Shown in pieces: positions 1 through 7,169 of a stretch of DNA of 13,868 bases. A model generated the notes under the pieces. That model had not been told where the DNA came from. It saw nothing but the letters and a program-made list of their open reading frames with translations, and searched no databases. The stretch spans positions 1 through 13,868 of the forward strand of contig CALBJX010000121.1 in assembly GCA_937893015.1 (NCBI GenBank), written 5' to 3'. How positions within the stretch are numbered: position 1 is the stretch's first letter; each line of letters starts with the position of its first letter. This stretch comes from an uncultured Verrucomicrobiales bacterium. Its GTDB lineage: Bacteria > Verrucomicrobiota > Verrucomicrobiia > Verrucomicrobiales > Akkermansiaceae. Made by a program: the position numbers and the translations under genes.

Positions 1-463
1 GGCCGATGAGCAGGTAGGAGGAGAAGCCCACCATTTCCCAACCGATGAAGGTCATGGCGAGGTTGTCCGCCAGCACGATGCAGGTCATGCTGAACATGAA
101 GATGCTCAGACCCGCGAAGTAGCGGCTGTGGTTGGAGTCGTCACCCTTCATGTAGCCCACGGAGAAGATGTGGACGAGCAGGCCGATTCCCGTGACGACG
201 AGCATCATGCGCAGGGCGAGCGGGTCCATCAGCAGACCGAGGTGCAGGGAAATCTGCTCCGTTGCGGCGGGCAGCCAAGTGTACACGCCGGGCGTGCCTG
301 TCTGCAGACCGCAGAGGTAGGCGACGCAGAGCGCGAAGGTGGCGGCGGCGGAGAGGATGGAGACCGCAGCGGCGCACTTGGCGCACTTGCGGAAGACCAC
401 CCAGTCGATAACGGCTGCCAGCAGGGGCAGCAGGAGGAAGAGCCAGGGAAGATTCTGAATCAT
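1..463 (-). CDS. nuoL: NADH-quinone oxidoreductase subunit L, N-terminal part (cut by window edge)
   Basis: This is the start of the largest antiporter-like subunit in the membrane arm of complex I, which takes part in proton pumping. I translated it directly: ATG at 463 reads MIQNLPWLFLLLPLLAAVID and stays open to the left edge, giving 154 residues of a protein usually about 600 long. Hydrophobic helices begin at the N-terminus. Residues 79-134 (MDPLALRMMLVV, then VHIFSVGYMKGDD, then VLADNL) and 141-154 (GWEMVGFSSYLLIG) match the NuoL signature. Glu143 sits where E. coli NuoL has its key Glu144 (from memory). The start lies 15 bases after the nuoK stop, in the C-rich leader CCCACCCCCGATACC, with no Shine-Dalgarno motif. 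It is the last visible gene of the operon. The truncation is only the window boundary. Confidence 0.95.
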   Translation of the reverse strand, partial: MIQNLPWLFLLLPLLAAVIDWVVFRKCAKCAAAVSILSAAATFALCVAYLCGLQTGTPGVYTWLPAATEQISLHLGLLMDPLALRMMLVVTGIGLLVHIFSVGYMKGDDSNHSRYFAGLSIFMFSMTCIVLADNLAMTFIGWEMVGFSSYLLIG

Positions 464-478
464 GGTATCGGGGGTGGG

Positions 479-796
479 TTAGTCTTTCAGGGAGGTGAGC
501 TCTGTGCTCTCCACGGACTTGCGGGAGCGGAACATGGCGACGATGAGAGCGAGGCCGATGGCAACCTCGGCGGCGGCGATGCCCGTGACGAAGAGGGAGA
601 GCACCTGCGCGTCATAGACGGGCAGACCCTCGGTCCCCTGGGCGCGGGAGAAGGCGACAAGCGAGACGTTGGCGGCGGTGAGCATCATTTCCAGGCACAT
701 GAACACCACGAGGATGTTGCGGCGGATGAGCACGCCGGCCAGACCGACGGAGAAGAGCAGACCCGAGAAAATCAGATAATGAGCTAACGGAATCAT
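479..796 (-). CDS. nuoK: NADH-quinone oxidoreductase subunit K
   Basis: A small membrane subunit of complex I, on the proton-translocation path next to NuoJ and NuoA (MrpC-like). The product is 105 residues, close to the family's usual 100, with three hydrophobic helices at about 4-24, 29-50 and 63-88. Two buried acidic residues expected of the family are visible: Glu36 in CLEMMLTAANV and Glu77 in GIAAAEVAIGLALIV, matching Glu36 and Glu72 of E. coli. The ATG at 796 is the only sensible start. It follows the nuoJ stop by 15 bases, and the spacer CACCCCTTATCAACC has no Shine-Dalgarno. The gene ends AAAGACTAA, as does nuoJ. Nothing in it suggests damage. Confidence 0.96.
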   Translation of the reverse strand: MIPLAHYLIFSGLLFSVGLAGVLIRRNILVVFMCLEMMLTAANVSLVAFSRAQGTEGLPVYDAQVLSLFVTGIAAAEVAIGLALIVAMFRSRKSVESTELTSLKD

Positions 797-811
797 GGTT
801 GATAAGGGGTG

Positions 812-1492
812 TTAGTCTTTGCGATACTTGCGGGCGAGGGCCATGGCACCGACCGAACCGGAGAGCAGGGCGAAGCCGAGGATGACGAAGGGGATGTTGT
901 ACTGCGTGAACAGGCTGTGGCCGATGAGCTTCACGTCGGGGTAGCTCGTGGCGTTGGCGCACTGCTCAGGCGTGAGCTCGGGGTTCAGCGCCTTGGCGGC
1001 GGACACGGGGCTCATGGCGGGCAGGGGACCGCCGAAGCGGGCCGCCAGCGGCGCGGGCTCACCCTGCTCGGGGGCGGAGAGACTCAGCTCGCCGATGTTG
1101 TCCCAGAGGGTTTTGGCGGGGCAGGTGCCGTCATGCGCACCGGGGAGCTGCAGGGAGATGCTGCACACCATGCCGGCGAACACGGCCCCGACAAGGATGC
1201 CCGAGACGGCGGGCAGCCAGGCGTGGGCGCGGCTTTCCTCCGCCTTGATGTCGAGCATCATGATGACGAAGAGGAAGAGCACCAGAATGGCACCCGCGTA
1301 TACGATGACCTGCACGATGCCGAGGAACTGCGCACCGATGCCGAAGAAGATGGCGGCGACGAGCGCGAAGCACAGCGCCATGCTCATGGCGGAGTTCACG
1401 GGGTTGCGGGAGCCGACCACGCACAGGGCGCAGATGAGTGCCAGCAGGGCGAAGACGTAGAAGATGATTTGGCAGAGAGCGGATTCAAACAT
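812..1492 (-). CDS. nuoJ: NADH-quinone oxidoreductase subunit J with an enlarged loop
   Basis: A membrane subunit of complex I with five expected helices. Its third helix carries the pi-bulge and conserved tyrosine implicated in coupling. Helices are visible at about 8-27, 33-52, 58-80 and 93-114, plus a last one at about 199-219. The family signature QVIVYAGAILVLFLFVIMML is at 61-80 (Tyr65). The product has 226 residues, against about 165-185 in familiar homologues. The excess is a hydrophilic segment of about 70 residues (roughly 118-187) between helices 4 and 5, rich in Ala/Pro and holding two cysteines (124, 178). The reading frame is intact through it, so it is a true insertion, not a frameshift. 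The start follows the nuoI stop by 9 bases with only a weak AATAAG-type leader. Confidence 0.95.
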   Translation of the reverse strand: MFESALCQIIFYVFALLALICALCVVGSRNPVNSAMSMALCFALVAAIFFGIGAQFLGIVQVIVYAGAILVLFLFVIMMLDIKAEESRAHAWLPAVSGILVGAVFAGMVCSISLQLPGAHDGTCPAKTLWDNIGELSLSAPEQGEPAPLAARFGGPLPAMSPVSAAKALNPELTPEQCANATSYPDVKLIGHSLFTQYNIPFVILGFALLSGSVGAMALARKYRKD

Positions 1493-1501
1493 AATCGTAT
1501 C

Positions 1502-2068
1502 TTATTTATATTGGTTCCACTTGTTGACAAGACCCTTGCGGGTGCCGCCGAGACGATAGAGCGTCTCCTTGTTGCGGATGGCATCCTTGCGGTCCTGCGG
1601 GGTGATGAGGTATTCCTTGGAGAGGAAGATGGCCTGCTCGGGGCAGACTTCCTGACACATGCCGCAGTAGATGCAGCGCAGCATGTCGATTTCGAACTCG
1701 GCGGGGGCCTTTTCCTGCTTGGCGCAGGAGGAGGTCTCATCCACCGCACCGGGGGTCACCTTGATGGCGCGGGCAGGGCAGATGAACTCGCAGAGCTGGC
1801 AGGAGACGCAGCGTTCGCGTCCGTCTTCACCGCGCACCAGCGTGGGCGCACCGCGGTAATATTCGGGCATGCGGGCATCCCAACGTTCCTCGGGGAACTG
1901 CATGCAGACGCCGACGCCTTCTTGAGAAAAGTCGCCCTTGCCGCGGCTCTTGCGGAGCAGGGAGAGCGCCATGTGCTTGAAGGTGATGCCGAGCCCCTTC
2001 ACCAGCTCCACCACATAGATGCGGTCGAGCAGGCTGAACTTCGGGCGTTTGATGGTAATGTAAGCCAT
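1502..2068 (-). CDS. nuoI: NADH-quinone oxidoreductase subunit I (two 4Fe-4S ferredoxin)
   Basis: A peripheral-arm ferredoxin subunit that passes electrons through clusters N6a and N6b towards NuoB and the quinone site. The product is 188 residues. Two 4Fe-4S motifs are plain: Cys87-Cys90-Cys93 with Cys97 (CVSCQLCEFICP) and Cys132-Cys135-Cys138 with Cys142 (CIYCGMCQEVCP). The N-terminus has the amphipathic membrane-anchoring stretch of the family at about 11-40. I chose ATG 2068 (MAYITIKRPK) rather than the longer open frame to 2146, because the extra 26 residues overlap the 3' end of nuoH and have no family character. This leaves 19 bases after the nuoH stop. The spacer has no Shine-Dalgarno motif. 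Confidence 0.95.
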   Translation of the reverse strand: MAYITIKRPKFSLLDRIYVVELVKGLGITFKHMALSLLRKSRGKGDFSQEGVGVCMQFPEERWDARMPEYYRGAPTLVRGEDGRERCVSCQLCEFICPARAIKVTPGAVDETSSCAKQEKAPAEFEIDMLRCIYCGMCQEVCPEQAIFLSKEYLITPQDRKDAIRNKETLYRLGGTRKGLVNKWNQYK

Positions 2069-2087
2069 AGTCGGAGAAAAGCAGAGG

Positions 2088-3353
2088 TTACTGGATGAAG
2101 TAGAGAACGGCGGCGGCAAGGAAGATGTTGGCAACCGCCAGCTCAAGGAAGACGAGCCAGCCGAGCTTCATCACCTGGTCCCAACGGAAACGGGGCAGCG
2201 TCCAACGCACCCACACGAAGAAGAAGATGAAGGCGAGGAGCTTGACGAGGAACATGCAGAACTGCGCCGTCACCGCCCACCACTGACCGCAGTGTTCGGC
2301 AATCCACGCATCCGCGCCGAAGCCCACGCTCCAACCGCCGAGGTAGAGCGTCACCACGATGGCGGAGCCGATGACCATGGCGGCGTATTCACCCATGAAG
2401 AAGGAGGCGAACTTCATGGAGGAGTATTCCGTGTGGTAGCCGCCCACGAGGTCGGTTTCACACTCGGCCATATCGAAGGGCGTGCGGTTGGCTTCCGCGA
2501 ACACGCAGGTCACGAAGATGAGGAAGCTCAGTGCCATGGGGACCATCATCGCCCAACGCTGCAGGGAGAGACCCTCGCCCCAGAGGGGCAGCAGTGTCCA
2601 GCCGTCGGTGGCCTGCATCTGCACGATTTCCTGCAGATTGAGGGTGCCGAACATCATCAGCAGCGGGATGACGGACAGACCCATGGACACCTCGTAGGAG
2701 ATGAGCTGGGCCGTGGCACGCAGACCGCCGAGGAAGGGGTACTTGGAGTTGGAGGACCAACCCGCCAGCGTCAGGCCGTACACGGAGAGACCGGACACGG
2801 CGAAAATCCACAGCGGGCCGATGCCGAGATTGGCCACGCACATGGAGATGGTGCCGTAGGCGGTATCCACGCTGCTGGCGAAGGGGATGACGGCCGCGCT
2901 CACCATGGGCGGGCCGAGCACCAGCATGGGCGCGATAATGAAGTACAGCTTGCGGACGTAGGAGGGGGTGAACTCCTGCTTGAGGAAGAGCTTGCCGCCG
3001 TCCAGACAGGGCTGGATGAGACCGAAGGTCGGGATTTCGCGGTCAAGGCGCAGCCACGTGCAGAGCTTGGCAATCCAAGAGGTCTCAGGGATGCCGAAGA
3101 AGTGCAGCAGGTTCTTGAGCGGCTGCTTCTCCTTGCTGCCCAGACGCTTGAGCAGGAACAGGGGCAGACCGGCGCGGTTGGGGCCGGGGCGGTCCTGAAT
3201 CCAGCCGGCAACGCGGCGTTCAATCCACACGGAGAGCACCACGAATGCCAGAATGACGGCAAACATGAGCACCAGCTTGAGGATGGTGGCGATGAGATAG
3301 AACCAGATGGGGTTGCTCATCAGGTCGTTCCACCAGTTGCAAATAAAGGTCAT
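2088..3353 (-). CDS. nuoH: NADH-quinone oxidoreductase subunit H with an inserted segment
   Basis: The membrane subunit that forms the quinone-entry chamber and joins the peripheral arm to the proton-pumping arm. Conserved NuoH blocks are visible: ERRVAGWIQDRPGPNRAG (45-62), the SKYPFLGGLRATAQLISYE region (203-221), FAEANRTPFDMAECETDLVG (285-304) and RWTLPRFRWDQVMKLGW (383-399). At least eight hydrophobic helices can be drawn. At 421 residues it is nearly 100 longer than the roughly 325 of E. coli. About 48 extra residues (63-110) lie between the PNRAG motif and GLIQPCLDGGKLFLKQ, where homologues continue almost directly. Further length lies near 240-265 and 340-360. The frame is uninterrupted. 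The start follows the nuoG stop by 26 bases. Confidence 0.95.
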   Translation of the reverse strand: MTFICNWWNDLMSNPIWFYLIATILKLVLMFAVILAFVVLSVWIERRVAGWIQDRPGPNRAGLPLFLLKRLGSKEKQPLKNLLHFFGIPETSWIAKLCTWLRLDREIPTFGLIQPCLDGGKLFLKQEFTPSYVRKLYFIIAPMLVLGPPMVSAAVIPFASSVDTAYGTISMCVANLGIGPLWIFAVSGLSVYGLTLAGWSSNSKYPFLGGLRATAQLISYEVSMGLSVIPLLMMFGTLNLQEIVQMQATDGWTLLPLWGEGLSLQRWAMMVPMALSFLIFVTCVFAEANRTPFDMAECETDLVGGYHTEYSSMKFASFFMGEYAAMVIGSAIVVTLYLGGWSVGFGADAWIAEHCGQWWAVTAQFCMFLVKLLAFIFFFVWVRWTLPRFRWDQVMKLGWLVFLELAVANIFLAAAVLYFIQ

Positions 3354-3379
3354 ATCAGTGTTCGGTGTGGGGTTGAGGA

Positions 3380-5113
3380 TTACTTCTTAGCCTTTTCGCG
3401 CTCGATGAGGGGGATGGTGACACCCGTTTCGATGATGGCCTTGCCTTCGTTGCCGATATTGCCCCAGGTGAGGCCGTGCATGGGTTCGAACTCCAGCGCC
3501 ATCTGTTCCAGCACCGCCATGGGGCTGGGGCAGGCGATGACGTTCACGCAGTCGCAGCCGAGGCTCTGCGAGATGGAGCGGTAGATGTCCCAGTCGGAAC
3601 GGGCTTCGCCCATGGGCTCGATGGCCTTGTTGAGGCGCTGGATGCGGCCCGCGACGTTAATCATGGTGCCGTACTTCTCCGCGAAGGTCACACCGGGCAG
3701 CACGACATCGGCGGCCTTGGTGGTGGCGTTCTCGCTGTGGGAGACGCAGAGCAGGTAGTCCAGACCCGCGAGGTCTTCCGCCGTGAAACCGGCTTCGGGG
3801 CTCGTGAGGTCTTCGCCCAGGGCGATGAGGAAGCGGATGCTGCCGTTGCGCACGCCGCGGCGGATGGCGCTCAGGCCCTTGCCTTCCTTGCCGAGGATGA
3901 GCTTGGCACCCGTGCTGTTCGGGTTGCGGTCGGTGGAGACGAGCAGGTGGTCGGCCTCACCCGTGCGGGCGACGATGTCGAGCTTCGTGATGCCGAGCTG
4001 CTTGGCGAGTGCGCGCACCATGTAGAGTTCTTCGTTCGTCATGCGGGCGCTGGCAATCATGGCGACCTCCGTGGGGGCGCACTTGTGCAGCTGCTCGGTG
4101 ACGAGGTTAATCGTGGCATCCCACGTGGAGGGGCGCTGGTCGGCACCCGCATCCGTGCGGACAAGCGGGGTGGTGATGCGCTCGGCGGCGTTGATGTACT
4201 TGTAGGCAAGGCGGGCGTCATCGGGCATCCAGCAGCTGTTCACCTCGTCGTTCTGGCGCGGGGTGATGCGGTAGACCTGCTGCTCGCGCGTCCAGATGTT
4301 GATGTTGGTGCCCGTGCCGTTGGTGACATCGATGGTGGGCGTGCTCTTGAGGAACCACACGCGCATCTTGAAGCGGAAGTCCTTGCTCGTCATGGCGCCC
4401 ACGGGGCAGATGTCCACGACGTTCATGGAATAGTTGCTGTCCAGCTCCGTGCCGGGGTAGCAGGAGATGGCGTTGTGCGTGCCGCGACCGACGACACCCA
4501 GCACTTCCTCGCCCACGATTTCCTTCATGAAGCGCACGCAGCGGCGGCAGAGCACGCAGCGTTCCTGGTCGAGGTTGACGCGGGGCCCGATGGAGAGGTT
4601 CTTGCCCTTCTTGGTCTTGGATTCCGTGAAGCGGTGCGTGCCGCGGCCGTAGTCGGCGGTGTACTCTTGCAGCTTGCATTCACCGGCTTGGTCGCAGATG
4701 GGGCAGTCCAGCGGGTGGTTGCTCAGCAGGAACTCCAGCACGCCGCGGCGGGCTTCGGCGGTCAGCTTGCTGTCCGTGCGGATACCCATGTTTTCCGCCA
4801 CGGTGTTGGCGCAGGCGATGACGGCGCGGGGCATCCAGCTGATGGTCTGGTAGCCGTCTTCATTGTACTGCGGGGTGGCACCGGGAGCCAAGCGCGGGGG
4901 CATGCCCTGCTCGACCAGGCACATGCGGCAGGAGCCCGCCACGGAGAGCTTGGGGTGGTAGCAGAAGCAGGGAACGTGCGCACCCACGGAGTTGCAGGCG
5001 TCCGCAATGCGGGTTCCCTTGGGGAAACGGTACCATTTGCCGTTGATTTGGACGTTCACCTTGCCTTCGGCAGCAGCGGCGTCCTTCGGCAGCATAGAGG
5101 GTTCTGTGCTCAT
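3380..5113 (-). CDS. nuoG: NADH-quinone oxidoreductase subunit G, short form without the N7 cluster
   Basis: The largest peripheral-arm subunit, relaying electrons from NuoF to NuoI through several Fe-S clusters. Visible ligands: the 2Fe-2S set Cys51, Cys62, Cys65 and Cys101; the His133-Cys137-Cys140-Cys146 cluster (N5 type); and Cys186-Cys189-Cys192 with Cys236 (N4 type). The extra N7 cluster of E. coli is not supported: the matching stretch (PTIDVTNGTGTN, 259-270) has no cysteines, and only the distal Cys294 remains. From about 250 on is a reduced molybdopterin-oxidoreductase-like domain, ending in a recognisable block at about 460-500 (KAADVVLPG, FAEKYGT). At 577 residues it is far shorter than the 908 of E. 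coli. The start is ATG 5113, 17 bases after nuoF, with a C-rich leader. Confidence 0.95.
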   Translation of the reverse strand: MSTEPSMLPKDAAAAEGKVNVQINGKWYRFPKGTRIADACNSVGAHVPCFCYHPKLSVAGSCRMCLVEQGMPPRLAPGATPQYNEDGYQTISWMPRAVIACANTVAENMGIRTDSKLTAEARRGVLEFLLSNHPLDCPICDQAGECKLQEYTADYGRGTHRFTESKTKKGKNLSIGPRVNLDQERCVLCRRCVRFMKEIVGEEVLGVVGRGTHNAISCYPGTELDSNYSMNVVDICPVGAMTSKDFRFKMRVWFLKSTPTIDVTNGTGTNINIWTREQQVYRITPRQNDEVNSCWMPDDARLAYKYINAAERITTPLVRTDAGADQRPSTWDATINLVTEQLHKCAPTEVAMIASARMTNEELYMVRALAKQLGITKLDIVARTGEADHLLVSTDRNPNSTGAKLILGKEGKGLSAIRRGVRNGSIRFLIALGEDLTSPEAGFTAEDLAGLDYLLCVSHSENATTKAADVVLPGVTFAEKYGTMINVAGRIQRLNKAIEPMGEARSDWDIYRSISQSLGCDCVNVIACPSPMAVLEQMALEFEPMHGLTWGNIGNEGKAIIETGVTIPLIEREKAKK

Positions 5114-5130
5114 GTCGGGAAAGGGGTGTG

Positions 5131-6540
5131 TTAGTCTTCGCGGGTCAGGAACTTGCGGGCCTCGGCCGCCTCGGGAGAGTGCGGTTTTTCCGCGTTGATG
5201 GGTTTGGTGAGAGCGAGGAACTCGTCACGGAACTTGGTGGTGAAAGCCTGCGTGGGCCAGGAGCAGGCCTCGCCGAAGGCGCAGACCGTGCGGCCGCAGA
5301 TGTTGTCCGCCACGGACTTGAGCAGGTCGACATCCTCCGGTGCGCCCTTGCCCTCGCAAATGCGGGTGGAGAGCTTGAGCATCCACGGGTTGCCTTCGCG
5401 GCAGGGGGAGCACTGGCCGCAGGATTCCCACGCAAAGAAGCGGTTGAGGTTGTTGAGCATCTTGGGCATGCTGCGGGTGTCGTCCATCACGATGACACCG
5501 CCGGAGCCGCTCATGGAGCCGTGCTGGGCGATGGAGTCGAGGTCCATCGGCACGTCGAAAATCGTCATCTTGCGCACGGAGCCGTCGGGGTTGCGGCCCT
5601 TCAGCACTTCGTCGCAGCGCATGACCTTGGCGGAAGCACCGCCGGGGATGATGGCCTTGAAGGTGCGACCCTTCTTGGGACCTCCGCAGATGTCGTAGAG
5701 CAGCTCGCCGTAGGTGATGGAGCCGCTGACGATTTCGTACACGCCGGGGCGTTTCACGTCACCGGACACGCCGATGATGCGCGTGCCGGGGGAACGCTGG
5801 GCACCCTCCGCGGCGTAGGCCTCGCCGCCGCGCATCATGACCTGACGCACTTGGCAGAGGGATTCGACGTTGTTGACGATGGTGGGGCAGCCGTACAGAC
5901 CGATGGCCGCGGGGAAGAAGGGGGGCTTGATGCGGGGGTAGGGGCGCACACCCTCGATGGAGTTGATGAGGCCTGTTTCCTCACCGCAGATGTAAGCGCC
6001 TGCGCCGCGGTGCAGCACAATCTTGAGGTCGAAGCCCTTGCCGAGAATGTTCTCGCCGAGGAAGCCGGCCTTTTCAGCCTCCTTGATGGCTTTCTGGACA
6101 ATCTGCGCCGCTTCGGGGAACTCCTCGCGCATGTAGATGACGGCGAAGTGCGCCTGCACGGCGTAGCACGCGATAATCATGCCCTCCAGCAGCTGGTGCG
6201 GGTCTTGGTGCACGATGAAGCGGTCCTTGAAGGTGCCGGGTTCGGATTCATCGCAGTTGCAGACGAGGTAGACGGGCTTGGTGTTGCCGCGGGGGATGAA
6301 GGTCCATTTCACACCCGTGGGGAAACCGGCGCCGCCGCGGCCGCGCAGGCCGCTCTTCTTCACCTCGTTGATGACGTCGGCGGGTTCCATCTCCATGACC
6401 TTCTTGAGGGTCTCATAGCCCCCGTCCTTCATGAAGCACTTGATGGAGGGGGTGTAGCCCTCGCGGTTGATGTTGCGGAAAATGCGGCGCGTCTCCTTGG
6501 GATGCGGTTCCTTTCCGGGCAGGTAAGTGATGTCGCTCAT
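5131..6540 (-). CDS. nuoF: NADH-quinone oxidoreductase subunit F (NADH and FMN binding)
   Basis: The flavoprotein that oxidises NADH and hands electrons from FMN to cluster N3. The glycine-rich FMN/NADH loop GLRGRGGAGFPTGVKW is at 64-79, the acidic CNCDESEPGTFKDR block at 94-107, and HRGAGAYICGEETGLINSIEG at 177-197. Cluster N3 ligands are Cys374, Cys377 and Cys380 (SCGQCSPCREG) with Cys420 (VCAFGEA). The product is 469 residues, close to the family norm of about 440. The open frame extends to a TTG at 6549, but I chose ATG 6540 (MSDITYLPGK), which leaves 14 bases after the nuoE stop. The leader CCCCCTTGCGAACC has no Shine-Dalgarno motif. With NuoE and NuoG it makes the NADH dehydrogenase module, so this complex I should use NADH, not ferredoxin alone. 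Confidence 0.96.
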   Translation of the reverse strand: MSDITYLPGKEPHPKETRRIFRNINREGYTPSIKCFMKDGGYETLKKVMEMEPADVINEVKKSGLRGRGGAGFPTGVKWTFIPRGNTKPVYLVCNCDESEPGTFKDRFIVHQDPHQLLEGMIIACYAVQAHFAVIYMREEFPEAAQIVQKAIKEAEKAGFLGENILGKGFDLKIVLHRGAGAYICGEETGLINSIEGVRPYPRIKPPFFPAAIGLYGCPTIVNNVESLCQVRQVMMRGGEAYAAEGAQRSPGTRIIGVSGDVKRPGVYEIVSGSITYGELLYDICGGPKKGRTFKAIIPGGASAKVMRCDEVLKGRNPDGSVRKMTIFDVPMDLDSIAQHGSMSGSGGVIVMDDTRSMPKMLNNLNRFFAWESCGQCSPCREGNPWMLKLSTRICEGKGAPEDVDLLKSVADNICGRTVCAFGEACSWPTQAFTTKFRDEFLALTKPINAEKPHSPEAAEARKFLTRED

Positions 6541-6554
6541 GGTTCGCAAGGGGG

Positions 6555-7145
6555 TCAGGCGTTAATGGTGTTCTTCTTGAGGAAGTTGATGAGCTTGTCG
6601 GCCTTGGCGGGCGTCATCTCTTGGTGCAGCGCGTCGTTCACCATCACATTGGGACCGAAGCCGCAGTTGGCGAGACATTCCACCGCCTCGATGGAGAACA
6701 TGCCGTCCTCGGAGATGCCCATGGGCTCTTCATCCGTGAGGGAGGCGGGGTCCACGCCGATTTTCTTGCAGATGTGGGCCAGCAGCTCCTCACCGCCGCC
6801 CATGGCGCAGGCGATGGTGCGGCAGACGCGGAAGTGGAACTTGCCGGGGCACTTGCGGTGGATGCCGGGGTAGAAGGTTACGATGCTCGCCACATGGATG
6901 GGCGTGCTCTTGCACATCTCGGCAATCCACGGCATGGATTCGGGGCAGACGTAGCCGAACTTCTCCTGAATCATGTGGATGATGGGCAGCACGGCGGACT
7001 GTTCCTTGCCTTCGGGGTACTGAGCCACGAGAGCCTGCGCTTCCTTGACGAGCGCGGCAGTCACCTTGAACTTCGGGAAGTATTGCTCGCCCGGAGAGGG
7101 GATGGGAGCCGTGACGGCTTCAATCGCATTGGGGGTTTCAGACAT
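6555..7145 (-). CDS. nuoE: NADH-quinone oxidoreductase subunit E (thioredoxin-like 2Fe-2S)
   Basis: The thioredoxin-fold ferredoxin subunit of the NADH module, carrying cluster N1a next to NuoF. The four expected ligands are Cys108 and Cys113 (VCRTIAC) with Cys157 and Cys161 (ECLANCGFGPNVMVND), the standard C-x4-C plus C-x3-C arrangement. The product is 196 residues, normal to slightly long (about 160-190 in homologues). About 20 residues at the N-terminus are Pro/Ala/Thr-rich and likely disordered before the helical block at about 24-95. ATG 7145 follows the nuoD stop by 24 bases. No Shine-Dalgarno motif is visible; the leader is ACTTTAACCGAAACTCCC followed by ATCTCTC. The TGA stop at 6555 lies 14 bases before nuoF. 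Confidence 0.95.
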   Translation of the reverse strand: MSETPNAIEAVTAPIPSPGEQYFPKFKVTAALVKEAQALVAQYPEGKEQSAVLPIIHMIQEKFGYVCPESMPWIAEMCKSTPIHVASIVTFYPGIHRKCPGKFHFRVCRTIACAMGGGEELLAHICKKIGVDPASLTDEEPMGISEDGMFSIEAVECLANCGFGPNVMVNDALHQEMTPAKADKLINFLKKNTINA

Positions 7146-7169
7146 GAGAGATGGGAGTTTCGGTTAAAG

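Noticed and set aside
1596..1613. TCCTGCGGGGTGATGAGG inside nuoI as a seventh copy of the repeat
   Set aside because: It is a coding match in a GC-rich gene (LITPQDRKD codons) without the AAT start or periodic neighbours, so probably chance.
2069..2146. N-terminal extension of NuoI
   Set aside because: The extra 26 codons overlap the nuoH 3' end and look like a frame-shifted copy of nuoH, while MAYITIKRPK at 2068 matches a normal NuoI start.
809..6873. Long plus-strand open frames opposite the nuo genes (for example 809-2098, 2292-3584, 3476-5134, 5128-6873)
   Set aside because: They are His/Gly/Glu/Asp-rich shadows produced by GC-rich codon bias of the real minus-strand genes and show no family motifs.
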